A stretch of DNA of 55,970 nt from an uncultured Rhodospirillaceae bacterium (GTDB taxonomy: Bacteria > Pseudomonadota > Alphaproteobacteria > Azospirillales > Azospirillaceae). Shown here in pieces: positions 45,170 to 54,819 of this stretch. The stretch lies in contig CALBDS010000017.1 of NCBI GenBank assembly GCA_937927415.1, positions 1 through 55,970 of the forward strand, written 5' to 3'. The notes beneath the pieces were generated by a model, which saw only the letters and a program-made list of their open reading frames with translations, ran no database searches and had not been told where the DNA came from. Position 1 is the stretch's first letter. Each line of letters begins with the position of its first letter. Both the position numbers and the translations under genes were made by a program.

Positions 45170-45829
45170 ATGGCGGCTCTTGCTCTTACCCAGCTGAATC
45201 TTGAGTTCGTGAAGCAGTCCCTACGGCAGCGCTGTGAAGGGGTGAGGTCTTCCCACCTGTCGGAGGCGCTTGCCGCAGGATGCGGGTACCATACCCACAT
45301 GGCCCTGGTTGCCGCGATACGGGAATGCGATCCGCGCTGGCCAGAGGTCGCACGGGTCGATGACAGCCGGTTCCTCGCCCGACTCGCAGGGCTTGGGTAT
45401 ATGGTCGATGGCGGCGTCCTGCCGGCCATCGTCCGATCGCCGAAGCTTCCCAAGGGGTTGTGGCGCATATTCCGCGACGGCGATATCCCCGCCATGGATT
45501 TGTGGTTTCGCGAATGCCAGCGGCGAGACATTCCATATGTCTACGTCACACCCCGCCGAAAATACGCGCGGATCGATTGGGATTGCATCTCGACCGACAC
45601 TCGTCACGACGATGTCGTTGCAACAGAAGCCAGTAATGCGCTGCTGGACGGGATGTACAAGACCTTCCAGCGCTTGGCCGCTCCCAATAAGGCGATGTTT
45701 GAGGGATCGGCATTCGTCGGACAGATCGATCATCTGACGATCGACGCGGCGCTGTCGTTGGCCGATGAAATGTTCATCGCCCTTAAAGGTGCGATGCGGT
45801 TCTCGCCAGCGAAGCGGTCCTGGGGGTAA
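45170..45829 (+). CDS. hypothetical protein
   Basis: 219 residues; ATG 45170 has GAAGGAATG about 10 bases upstream. The N-terminus (FVKQSLRQRCEGVRSSHLSE then ALAAGCGYHTHMALVAAI, about 13-50) resembles a short helical module seen in several plasmid proteins of unknown function; the middle contains WRIFRDGDIPAMDLWFRECQ (about 98-117) and VYVTPRRKYARIDWD. No catalytic motif is evident. It is the first gene inside the segment bracketed by the recD2 repeats. I do not recognise the family. Confidence 0.6.
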   Translation: MAALALTQLNLEFVKQSLRQRCEGVRSSHLSEALAAGCGYHTHMALVAAIRECDPRWPEVARVDDSRFLARLAGLGYMVDGGVLPAIVRSPKLPKGLWRIFRDGDIPAMDLWFRECQRRDIPYVYVTPRRKYARIDWDCISTDTRHDDVVATEASNALLDGMYKTFQRLAAPNKAMFEGSAFVGQIDHLTIDAALSLADEMFIALKGAMRFSPAKRSWG

Positions 45830-45923
45830 CGGCACAGATATGAGCGGCGGACGTCGGGCCGAAACCGGAGCCTGCACGACGCCCCGCTCACGGCGGAGGC
45901 GGGTACCGGGACATGGAGTACGA

Positions 45924-46523
45924 ATGAGATCAAGGCGGGATAGTCAGGCATTGATTTTCCTTCATGAGGGGAAGTGTTTTTTTGATCGGGTGGTCGCCCC
46001 AGCGCTTGCAGAGCTGAAACCAATGCCACGAGAAGAAGTCGGTGGCCCCCGTAAGTTCATTACTCAGATCGCCACGGACAATTCACACAATGCGCTCTGC
46101 TATGAAGCTCGCCTATCATTTGCGCTCATCATGGGAGCGACGTTTGAGCGCCAACTGCGCTTCTGGCTTGCAGCCACAGCAAAACAACAAAGGTATGTTA
46201 TTGAGAAGTCCAATTTTGAGAAATTGACTATTCTACTGCGTGAAATCAAATCTCTTGACCTGAATGCGCTCCCTGAAGGGGCAGACCTGCAAGAGCTTTG
46301 GAACGTGGTGAATGTTGCCCGTCATGGCGATGGGAATTCGGCGATTAAGCTTTCCGAGACCAGACCTGAGTTCTGGAGCCATGTCGATTGCGGTCTTAAA
46401 GACCGGTATTTTGGATCCGGGCTGCGAGTGCATACCATGCGTATCTCAGACGATGACCTTGCACGCTATTATCGCGCAACGGCAGCGTTCTGGCAGGTGG
46501 CGATGGTCGCGAAACGGAAATAG
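45924..46523 (+). CDS. hypothetical helical protein, possibly HEPN-like
   Basis: 199 residues from ATG 45924, chosen because GGAG lies 7 bases upstream; the open frame extends to 45765 without conserved sequence. The protein is helical, with LSFALIMGATFERQLRFWLA (about 63-82) and LWNVVNVARHGDG (about 127-139). An Arg-His pair followed by GDG in a helix is reminiscent of HEPN-type proteins, some of which are RNases, but the classical RxxxxH spacing is not met. It is 94 bases behind the gene at 45170 in the same direction and the two may be an operon. Function unknown. Confidence 0.55.
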   Translation: MRSRRDSQALIFLHEGKCFFDRVVAPALAELKPMPREEVGGPRKFITQIATDNSHNALCYEARLSFALIMGATFERQLRFWLAATAKQQRYVIEKSNFEKLTILLREIKSLDLNALPEGADLQELWNVVNVARHGDGNSAIKLSETRPEFWSHVDCGLKDRYFGSGLRVHTMRISDDDLARYYRATAAFWQVAMVAKRK

Positions 46524-46576
46524 CTTGTGAAACAGCGCGCAGCTGGCACCCCACAGTTTCCATTATTATCAACGCG

Positions 46577-46933
46577 TTTCTGTGCCGATCGGCGTCAGGA
46601 CCCCACACCGATTCACAAACGTCGTTCCGCCGCATCGACGCCAACCATGTCTCGGCGGCCATCTTTCGAAGCGGTAAGCGCATGTCCGCCTTCCGGACCT
46701 GGCTGGGCAGCATCGGCGGAAAGTTTGGCGGCGACATTCTCTTCGCCTACAACGACACCGGCAGCGACAACTCCTAGAACGAAAGCGTCTCGGTGGACGC
46801 AGACAGCCAGAGCCTCCACCTCAGGCCGACGGAAATGGCTTCGTACGTGGGAGCCAACCACGATGCAAAGCTCACCGCCGAAGGTGCCGCGGAGTTGTTC
46901 TGGGGAATGCTGATCCAATCCCTGCAAGGGTGA
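46577..46933 (+). pseudogene. C-terminal fragment of an unknown conserved protein
   Basis: A frame reading FRRIDANHVSAAIFRSGKRM, then AYNDTGSDNS, an in-frame TAG, and NESVSVDADSQSLHLRPTEM and LTAEGAAELFWGMLIQSL to TGA 46931-46933. The pattern (FxRIDAN ... NES.SV..D.QSL ... GAAE..W) looks like a C-terminal domain I associate with TIR-containing proteins, but the rest of the protein is absent. Stop codon and missing N-terminus mark it as a relic. The rest of the gap 46524-47016 is empty. Confidence 0.45.
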
Positions 46934-47016
46934 TGTCCACCTCCCGACAGAAGGTGCGGCCACCATGCCGCATTCCCATCATCGGCACACCTCTACGTTG
47001 GCCGCAGGCGAGCACA

Positions 47017-50000
47017 TCATTCCGCCAATGACAAGGCGCCTTCCTCCTCGCCGGAAACGTCTTCCAATTCAATGGACAGCTCATCGCCTTCACCGGGAGG
47101 TTCACGCGGATCGAACGGCCAAGACACGACGGGAAGTGCTGCGGCCGCGACGGCGAACACCCCGGTGCTGGCCCAGGCGGCGTGAGAGCCGACGACGTAC
47201 ATCACCTTTTTCGCCCGCGTGGCGGCGACATTCAGGATGTTCGGCGTCCCGCCCGCCCAGTTCCGCGATCCGCGGCTGGTCTCCGCCGAGGCCCCCAGGA
47301 CCAGCAGCACGGCCTCCGCCTCCTTGCCCTGGAAGGTGTGGACCGTCCCGATGTGCGCCCTCCCCCAATCCTCCTTCGGCTTCTTTCCCTCGATGCCCAG
47401 CTCGTCGAGGACGCCGCTCTTAACCACGAAGCTCCTGAGCTTGTCCGCCACGGCCCGGAAGGGGGAGATGATGTACAGGCTGGGCTTCCGGATGCCCCGG
47501 ACGCTCAGCTTCCGCAGGAGATCGACGACCGCCTCGCCTTCCGCCTTGCTCCATTTCTCGGCGTTGGACCGGACGTCGATCCAGGCGCTGCCGGCAATCC
47601 ACGGCGACAGGGCGTCGGCGATGGGGGATGCCGGATCCCCTGCCGCATGCACCATCAATCCGCCATAGGCGATCTCGTTCGAGATCGAGAACATCGGGTC
47701 CTGGCAGCGGCGGTGCACGAGAAGCGGAAGGCCGATCTCCCGGACGTCGGCGCCCACGCCCATGCGGGCCATCAGCGGACTGACGGCGTCGGCGAGGGTC
47801 TGCGCCGATGCCCGTGGCGCCGCCCACAGGTCGGGGTGCGCTCCGTAGCTGGCGCAGATCGCCCGGACGAGGCCCGTGGGAACCTTCGACACCGGTTCGA
47901 TCTGCAGCGGATCACCGATGATGAGCGCGCGTTGCGACCGCCACACGGCGCCAACCGCCGCCTGCGGCGTCGCCTGACCGGCTTCGTCGACGATGAGCCA
48001 GCCGATGGCTCCCTCACCCACCCCGTCCATCAGCCGGTCGAACGAGGCGAAGGTCGTCGACACGAGCGGGACCATCAGGAAGAAGCTGTCCCACAGATCG
48101 CCAAGATGGGCATCGGCGCCGGACGGCGTGCGCTTGCCCTTGAGGTGATCCATCATCAGACCGAGGTTCGACTTCATCGGCCCGGCGGCGGCATCGATGA
48201 ACGCGCGGTGCAGCCGCATCGCGGCGGCGAACATCTCATCCCGCGCCGCGGTGAAATCAGGGTCCGCCCAGGCGCTGGCGGTGTGAATGGCTTTGTGGGA
48301 ACCGCTCCAGAACGACGGCCCGAGATGGGTGCCGGCGCAGACCTCCGGACACCGGGCCTCCAAGTCATGCAACTGCGCCCATCGTTCCCGGCTGGCCGTC
48401 AGTACGGCCTCGGCCGTTCTTGCCCGTGCGTCCGCCGTCTCCATCCGGATCCCAGCGGCAGACAGCTCGGTTCGGGCCGCCTCCTGGTCGGCCAGCATGC
48501 GCCGCAGGAGGTCCATTGCCTCCTCCTGCCGTTGCCGCCAGCGGGCGTCCAGGCCCAGCCAGCGAAAAACAGGAACCGGCTGAAGGGCGGTGTTGCCGTC
48601 GAGCAGACGGCGCGCATCGGCGACGGCGGTGTCGAGCCGCGCCAGCGCCAGTTCCGCCGCGCGGCGGGTTTCCCGTGCCTTGTCCGCGTCCTCGGCCGCG
48701 GCACGGTGCGCCGCATGGGCATCGTCCATGGCCTGCTGGACCGAGGCCGCCGTCCACAGCGCCGTGCGGATCTGCTCGCGCAACGCCTGCATGCCGGCGG
48801 CCGACGCCCGCTTCTCCCGGTAGTCAAGGGAAGCCTGACGCCAGCGTTCCATGGCCGCCGCCCTGTTCCGCGGCGGCGCTTCGATCTCGACGATCGTCGG
48901 GGGCGGATCGCCCGCACGGTCGCGCTTCACCCGCCCGGTCACCGCGGCGAGGTACTTTTCCAACCCCCAATCCGGATGCCACCAAGCGTCCTCGACGAAT
49001 TCCGTGCGGTTAGCCATGTTGCCGAGCACCGCGGCGATGAGCCCCCAGCAACTCTCCGCCTTGCCGTGAACGGCATCCGCGGTGCCGGGGAAATGACGGG
49101 CGGAGAAATCCGGCGCCACCGTTCCGACGAGAGGCAATTCAGCGCTGACGTTCCGCACGGCGGCGTTGTTCGAGGAGGCGACCACGATGCCGCGCCCCCG
49201 CAACCGGGCGTCCAGCCTGTAGAGTGTCTGCCGGCGGCCACCTTCGGCGACGAGGTCCGCAGGCGAAAAGGCGGATGCCGGGTCTTCGAACCCGAGCAGC
49301 GCGTCGGCGCGGTCGAGGATCACGGCGGCGACGACGTCGCGCAGCAGCGTCGTCTTGCCCGTGCCGGGCGGCCCGTTGATGGAGAGCATCCCGCCATCCG
49401 CCAGATCGCGCGTGGCGGCGTTCACCGCTGCCTGCTGTAACGTCACCAGCTTGGCGGGCTTGGGAGCCGGCCAGCGGGCCAAGGACAGCCAGCGCGGCGC
49501 CAGCAGATCCTCCAGCAGCGCCTTGTCGGCCAGCACGTCGCGGCGGTGCGGCGGCGGCCGGTTCCCGAGGTAGGTTTTCAGCATCGGCCCGCCTCCACCG
49601 GCCTGCGTGACGATGCGGATGCGGTGCAGGTCGCGGAGGAAGAAGCTGTTGATGATGTCGACCGGCTCCTTCTCGCCGTCCCCGATGACGCGGATGGCGA
49701 CCCGCGGCCGCTCGAGCACCTCCTTCGGCAGGTTCAGGCACCGCTCCAGCGCGGTCATACCGAGGACGAACCCGCGCCTGGTCGTCGGAATCTGGCAGCC
49801 GTCCTCGGCGCGTTCGATCAGCGCGTCACCGATCTCCCGGCACAGGTCGTCCTGGACGTCCAGATAGCGGTGCAAGCCGGATATCCGGCCGGCCAGAACC
49901 TCTCCGCAGGCCCAGCCGAAACTGGACAGCAGCACCTTGGACGACGGGAAGCCCCGTTCGTCGAAGGAAGCCAACGCCAGCACGGCGACCCCCGACGCCT

Positions 50001-50337
50001 GCTCCCGCTCCGGACCATCCGGCTCGACGTTCCTGACCAGCAACTCGACCGCCGGCTTCACCTTGGCGAAGGCCACCGGCAGATACCAGCGGATGGTCTC
50101 CTCGTCGGAGAGCTTCAACCCCACCCGGTCACCCGCCGGGCTGTCCCAGGGCATCTGGCCGGAGCTGACGTCGAACGGCAGCAGCAGGCGGGGCGGCGTC
50201 TTACGGGGCTCCCCACGCTTCCGGCGCGGCGGCTCGTCGCTGATCAGGTCGTCCTGCTCCGGGAATGTCTGTGGCTGCAACGCCTCCAGCGCCAACCAAG
50301 CATTCAGCAGAGCAACCGGATCGGGCGTGGACGGCAT
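47017..50337 (-). CDS. DNA2/NAM7-like SF1 helicase
   Basis: 1,106 residues. About 300 residues of unfamiliar N-terminal sequence precede the helicase core: Walker A NGPPGTGKTTLLRD (about 321-334), Walker B WLIVDEAGQATPQAA (about 777-791), RALIIGDPLQIEPV (motif III, about 800), GTVHTFQGKEAEAVLLVLG (motif V) and NVAATRAKKVMYVVG (motif VI) near the C-terminus. A long charged helical insert (about residues 480-640), probably coiled coil, separates the two halves. This is the UPF1/DNA2/NAM7 type of superfamily 1B, 5'-3' helicases on DNA or RNA. Such large helicases are frequent single-gene or core components of defence loci. The ribosome site is weak. No obvious partner gene. Confidence 0.85.
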   Translation of the reverse strand: MPSTPDPVALLNAWLALEALQPQTFPEQDDLISDEPPRRKRGEPRKTPPRLLLPFDVSSGQMPWDSPAGDRVGLKLSDEETIRWYLPVAFAKVKPAVELLVRNVEPDGPEREQASGVAVLALASFDERGFPSSKVLLSSFGWACGEVLAGRISGLHRYLDVQDDLCREIGDALIERAEDGCQIPTTRRGFVLGMTALERCLNLPKEVLERPRVAIRVIGDGEKEPVDIINSFFLRDLHRIRIVTQAGGGGPMLKTYLGNRPPPHRRDVLADKALLEDLLAPRWLSLARWPAPKPAKLVTLQQAAVNAATRDLADGGMLSINGPPGTGKTTLLRDVVAAVILDRADALLGFEDPASAFSPADLVAEGGRRQTLYRLDARLRGRGIVVASSNNAAVRNVSAELPLVGTVAPDFSARHFPGTADAVHGKAESCWGLIAAVLGNMANRTEFVEDAWWHPDWGLEKYLAAVTGRVKRDRAGDPPPTIVEIEAPPRNRAAAMERWRQASLDYREKRASAAGMQALREQIRTALWTAASVQQAMDDAHAAHRAAAEDADKARETRRAAELALARLDTAVADARRLLDGNTALQPVPVFRWLGLDARWRQRQEEAMDLLRRMLADQEAARTELSAAGIRMETADARARTAEAVLTASRERWAQLHDLEARCPEVCAGTHLGPSFWSGSHKAIHTASAWADPDFTAARDEMFAAAMRLHRAFIDAAAGPMKSNLGLMMDHLKGKRTPSGADAHLGDLWDSFFLMVPLVSTTFASFDRLMDGVGEGAIGWLIVDEAGQATPQAAVGAVWRSQRALIIGDPLQIEPVSKVPTGLVRAICASYGAHPDLWAAPRASAQTLADAVSPLMARMGVGADVREIGLPLLVHRRCQDPMFSISNEIAYGGLMVHAAGDPASPIADALSPWIAGSAWIDVRSNAEKWSKAEGEAVVDLLRKLSVRGIRKPSLYIISPFRAVADKLRSFVVKSGVLDELGIEGKKPKEDWGRAHIGTVHTFQGKEAEAVLLVLGASAETSRGSRNWAGGTPNILNVAATRAKKVMYVVGSHAAWASTGVFAVAAAALPVVSWPFDPREPPGEGDELSIELEDVSGEEEGALSLAE

Positions 50338-50528
50338 GGAACGGAACCCAAGGTGACCCTATGACTGTCGGTGAACAGCATACGGCGCGGACGCTTGCCG
50401 ATGCAGGACATCACCGCGTGTTCGGGATGTTCACCGTGTCCGGCAGACTGCACCATGGCCTCCGGGAATACAACTCCAGTCGCCTCCAGCGCCACGCCAA
50501 CTCGCGTAAGCCGTTCTGTTGTGGCCGG

Positions 50529-50825
50529 TCAGGCGAGCGTGAAGGTCTCATGCACGGCGGACTGCACCGCGCCACCAAGCACCGCGCCGCCGCCGGCCAC
50601 GAAGATCCAGTCGCCGATGGCGGTGGCCGCCACTGCATGGCGCGGGGTCGGCATCGGCGCGTGGTGCTGCCAGGTGTCGGTCGCCGGGTCGTAGCTCTCC
50701 ATCTGCCCGAACACCTTGGCCTGACGCGGCACGCCGCCGGCCAGGATGCCGCCCTCGCCCCCCATGGCGAACAGCCGATCACAGTAGACGACAAGACCAT
50801 GCCCCGAGCGCACCATAATTTCCAC
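50529..50825 (-). pseudogene. Kelch-repeat protein, C-terminal fragment
   Basis: 98 residues with Kelch signatures: GHGLVVYCDRLFAMGGEG, then MESYDPATDTWQHHAPMPTP, HAVAATAIGDWIFVAGGG and VHETFTLA. A Kelch propeller needs four to seven blades; only about two are left, starting at an internal Met without a ribosome site. Truncated remnant. The rest of 50338-50942 shows nothing else, except the TTG start region of the next gene. Confidence 0.6.
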
Positions 50826-50942
50826 TCATCGGCGACGTGGAATGGACGGACGAGCAACCTAAAATCTCTGGTGGGTGCCACACCGGCCCTTGGTGCATAA
50901 TCGGACCAAACCTTAAGCCCCCATGGCATTCCGGAGCCCAGA

Positions 50943-53900
50943 TTGGCCTCCATCAATATATTCATTGGTGCGCCCATAGAGCACGCATCCGAACGAGCTA
51001 CCCTGGCACGCGCCGTTGAGTTCCTTTCAGCACAAGACATCCCGGCGGTTGTCCTGGCCAATGTGAATCTCGGCGGTCGGCAGATTGATCTCGTGATCGG
51101 TCTCAACCAAGGCGTCTTGGTCGTCGAATCGAAGGCACTCTCGTCGGCCGTGCGCGGGAGCGAGAACGGCGACTGGCAGGTCCGTCTCACGTCTGGCCGG
51201 TGGAAAGATATTCCCAACGCCTATGCCCAGGCCCTGGATGAAAAGCTGGCGCTTCGGGATGCAATGGTGGCGTTTGCCGGAATAGATACTCCATATCCCG
51301 ATGCCGCTCTGATATTTGTCCCGGCTATTCCGGCAGCCTCAGAAATCCCGACGGGCGACTTCAAGGTTTCTGTGGGCGGTCTTGATGATTTACCGGATCG
51401 AATTGCTTCCGTGAAACGCCGCGGCTGGTCCATAGACCGGTGGCGTACCTTTGCGACTCATCATCGCTTTATTGCTGTCCCTTCAATCGATGCAGCCTTG
51501 AGCCCTAAGTTGCTTGATGCCAAGCGGCTGCTCACGGCTTACGCCGAGGCGTTTGCGCGCACTTATGGACCGCCCGCTTCGGCGATGATCCAGCTGTCGT
51601 GCGTATGTGATGGCGAAACGCTTTCCTCGGATACTGTGCGGGAACAAGCGGCGCGGAACGGCAATGCCTTGCTGACGGGGGAGTCAGGCTGCGGAAAGAG
51701 TCTTCTATCCTATACAATCGCCCTCGCTGCATTAGGCCACGGGGACGTGCCGATCGTCATCCCGGCAAAGGACTTCGAGGGAAACTTGCGCGATGTGGTC
51801 AATCGCGAGGTGGCGCTGCTCAACGCGCGATCGGCGGCGGCGGTGATATCCGCTATGCGGCTGTTGGGTCGGGCTCTCGTACTCGTGATAGATGGGTACA
51901 ACGAGTGTACGCCATCAGAGCGGCAGCGCCTCACACGAAGCATCGCAGCGGCGGTATGGCGTTATGACGCGACCGCAGTGATATCGAGCAGGATAGCGCT
52001 TGAACGCAATGACCTTTTGCCCGCGCGCACCTACGCCGTGCAGGTGCCGGACATGAGAACGAAGCGGGCAATTGCTCAGCAGGCCGCCGGTCGCGCGTCC
52101 GTCGATGCGTTCTCGGAACTGCTCGGCAGTGTGGGGAGCGGCCTCGAAGCCCGTATGATCGGGCAGCTCGGGCAGCACCTGCCGGCCGGAATCAGTAAGT
52201 ACGGCCTTTTCGATGCATATGTGCGCGAGCGGCTCGGTACAGCCGCCTCTGACGGCATCCGAGTCTTATCGCGGATCGCCAGGATGATGACGGAGCGCAT
52301 AAGTTTCAGCCTGTCGGTTCGGGAGCTTGACCGGTTGTTGGATCGCGAGGGCGTATCGGGCGTCCTGCTAAAAGCGCTTCAGAGCGCGAACATCCTGGAC
52401 ACGCGCGTTGACCGGGTGAGCTTCAGTCACGAGATGTTCCTAAACATATTTGCCGCCGAAGCCATCATCCGGCGTGCGGGCGACGATCCCGATGCAGTGG
52501 TCGCCGCATTGCGCCTGCCGCAGCATCTCGAGATGAAGCCATTCGTCCTGGGAGCGATCGACGACGATGGCTTTCGGCGCAGGGTGCTCTCCAATCTTTC
52601 GGATGCACGGGTCATTCGAGCCTGCCTTGCCGGTCAGTGCGGACCTGACGCGCAGCTCTGGGCGAATATGCGCTGCGACGATGTGCTGGCTCGGATCGAT
52701 CAAGAGGTTGAAACGGTCCGGTTTGAGCTCTCGGAGGAGCTCCATTGGGGCGTCCAGGCAAAACCGGAGACCTTGCAGAACTGGACGGCACAGGATCGGG
52801 CAGTGCTTGCGGCGATTCCACACGAACTTGTGGCGGGACGGCGCCTTGATGACGTGTTGAGCCTGATCGGCAAAATGGATGAACGGCTCGACGAAGAACA
52901 TAACAGATTGCTTGGTGAAGCGAGAAAAAAGAAGGTAGCCCTGCGCAGCGGCCTCTATGCAGTGAGTTACACATGGTGCGGAGAACCTAAGATCGCTCTC
53001 AGCCAGATCAGCAGCCCTCTTCATAGCGGTCACCTCTATAATGGGCCGAAGGTAGCGGCGAGCGCGAACCTGCTTGGGCGCTTGCGTTCTGAAACCCTGA
53101 GCCCGGGCCAAGTCGGTTTACTGGTCGAGTTGAGCAAGTATTCCGACCGCGATGCTCACTCGCTCGGAACCGTATTGCCAAGCATCCTCAACCGCCTCTG
53201 GCAAAGAGCGGCACATCATTTGCGGCTAGGACTGATGCATGCGGCGGGCATGAGCGCCCACGCGCTCAACGAAGACGAGCGTCGCGCGTTGATCGCGGTC
53301 ATCGAAGACTTGATGCCCACCAATGGCGGGTTCGATTCAACGGGTATGATTGATGCGCTGAAGTTGCTCGGCGCGCTGGATGACGATCAGGCAGAACATA
53401 TCGCCAACGTCAAGGCTCAGATCAGCTCGGCATTGGCGGAACCAAACAATCCCGTAATGTGGCATGTTGCGGATGGCCTGTGGAACGCACAATTCGACCA
53501 TCCTTATGATGGTGCGTATTGCGAGGCATGGAACGACTTGTCGAGCGACGACCGAAAGTCGTTACTCCTCATGGCCGCGCAGGGTGCTGAAGGCAACTCA
53601 ATGTTCACACCTCCTCTGATCGCGGAGGTGGCATCGTATGCTGACCCTGCAGTCGGTCCCATCTTGGCGCGCTGGACAGCCCTGCCCCCAAAGAAGGAAG
53701 TCATGTCAGGTGATGCCATTCATGGCTTCGAAATAGCATATGCGGCACTGGCGCGCTTGCGCTGTCCGTTGCCGGATCATTCTGCTGAAGCCACCTCCTC
53801 AGCTGATCATGCGCTCTTGGCCTGTGGTGCGATTTTCTATTGGCTGAACCGAGAAGATCTTTCCCGAGAGGAGCGGAGGCATAACTGTGCAGATCCGCTT

Positions 53901-54272
53901 GCAGTGCTATTGCTGCATGAAACCGGGGTAGCAGCGGCGGTGGTTGGGGAATTCTTCCGCCCCGACCTCATGTTCTCCGAAAGCGCGAAATTCCTTCCGG
54001 GATCGGGGCCGATCGTCACATCATTCGGCCAGGACTTTCCGGACGAGATTGCTGCCATCTACCGTGCAGCGCTCGAACGTCCCACACGTCAAACGGGGTA
54101 TTTCGAGTTCTTCCGCGTCGATGACGTAATCGAGAAGGCGCTGGCGAACCTAGGCCGCTTCGGCAACGCGAGCGATATCCCGCTCCTTCGAGCCTGGTCG
54201 ACCCATCCCGATCACGGGCATTCAGCGGTACACGCCATCAAGGCGATTCAAGAGGCGCCGCGCCAAGCGTAA
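50943..54272 (+). CDS. NERD-like nuclease / STAND NTPase / helical-repeat protein
   Basis: 1,109 residues from TTG 50943; GGAG lies 6 bases upstream. N-terminal domain: VNLGGRQIDLVIGLNQGVLV then VESKA (about 41-65), a NERD-type PD-(D/E)XK site with Asp49, Glu62 and Lys64. Middle: STAND NTPase with LLTGESGCGKSLLSYT (Walker A, about 243-258), LVLVIDGYNECT (Walker B, Asp317) and ISSRIA (sensor). The C-terminal half is a long array of helical repeats. Effector-NTPase-sensor order is that of NLR-like antiphage (Avs-type) proteins, which bind a phage protein through the repeats, oligomerise, and unleash the N-terminal nuclease. It ends 8 bases before the right recD2 repeat. Confidence 0.78.
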   Translation: MASINIFIGAPIEHASERATLARAVEFLSAQDIPAVVLANVNLGGRQIDLVIGLNQGVLVVESKALSSAVRGSENGDWQVRLTSGRWKDIPNAYAQALDEKLALRDAMVAFAGIDTPYPDAALIFVPAIPAASEIPTGDFKVSVGGLDDLPDRIASVKRRGWSIDRWRTFATHHRFIAVPSIDAALSPKLLDAKRLLTAYAEAFARTYGPPASAMIQLSCVCDGETLSSDTVREQAARNGNALLTGESGCGKSLLSYTIALAALGHGDVPIVIPAKDFEGNLRDVVNREVALLNARSAAAVISAMRLLGRALVLVIDGYNECTPSERQRLTRSIAAAVWRYDATAVISSRIALERNDLLPARTYAVQVPDMRTKRAIAQQAAGRASVDAFSELLGSVGSGLEARMIGQLGQHLPAGISKYGLFDAYVRERLGTAASDGIRVLSRIARMMTERISFSLSVRELDRLLDREGVSGVLLKALQSANILDTRVDRVSFSHEMFLNIFAAEAIIRRAGDDPDAVVAALRLPQHLEMKPFVLGAIDDDGFRRRVLSNLSDARVIRACLAGQCGPDAQLWANMRCDDVLARIDQEVETVRFELSEELHWGVQAKPETLQNWTAQDRAVLAAIPHELVAGRRLDDVLSLIGKMDERLDEEHNRLLGEARKKKVALRSGLYAVSYTWCGEPKIALSQISSPLHSGHLYNGPKVAASANLLGRLRSETLSPGQVGLLVELSKYSDRDAHSLGTVLPSILNRLWQRAAHHLRLGLMHAAGMSAHALNEDERRALIAVIEDLMPTNGGFDSTGMIDALKLLGALDDDQAEHIANVKAQISSALAEPNNPVMWHVADGLWNAQFDHPYDGAYCEAWNDLSSDDRKSLLLMAAQGAEGNSMFTPPLIAEVASYADPAVGPILARWTALPPKKEVMSGDAIHGFEIAYAALARLRCPLPDHSAEATSSADHALLACGAIFYWLNREDLSREERRHNCADPLAVLLLHETGVAAAVVGEFFRPDLMFSESAKFLPGSGPIVTSFGQDFPDEIAAIYRAALERPTRQTGYFEFFRVDDVIEKALANLGRFGNASDIPLLRAWSTHPDHGHSAVHAIKAIQEAPRQA

Positions 54273-54280
54273 TATCAAGG

Positions 54281-54819
54281 ATCGCGGAGAGCAGTGTCGT
54301 CGCCGACACGGTGAAGGAGCGGCGCTGCATCTTCCTGATGCACCTGTGGCACGCCGAGCGCGAGATCGCCGACCGGCTGACAGCCCTGGCCGACGGTGAC
54401 CCCTCCTGGGGGGTGATCGACGCCGGCAAGGCGATTCCCTGGGCGGAGGGGAAGCTCGGCATCGCCCTGGCGGCCAGCCAGAAGGAGGCGGTGGCCAGGG
54501 CGCTGGCCTCCAAGGTTCTGGTGGGGACCGGCGGCCCCGGCGTCGGCAAGACCACGCTTATCCGCTCGATCATGACGATCCTCACCGCCAAGGGCGTGCG
54601 CGTGGCGCTGTGCGCCCCGACCGGCCGGGCGGCCAAGCGGCTGTCGGAGACCACCGGCCTGGAGGCCAAGACCATCCACCGTCTGCTGGAGACCAACCCG
54701 GCCAACGGCGGTTTCCGGTGCGGTGCCGAGGCGCCGCTGGAGTGTGACCTGCTGGTGGTGGACGAGACCTCGATGGTCGACGTCCCCTTGATGGCGGCGC
54801 TGCTGCGCGCCCTGCCCCG
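54281..54819 (+). repeat. recD2 direct repeat, right copy
   Basis: Counterpart of 44148-44687 in the same orientation. The pair brackets a 9.6-kb segment. Identity is about 93-94 per cent by eye. Confidence 0.9.

Noticed and set aside
47182..49440. 752-residue plus-strand open frame
   Set aside because: It is antisense to the DNA2-like helicase with its complete set of helicase motifs.
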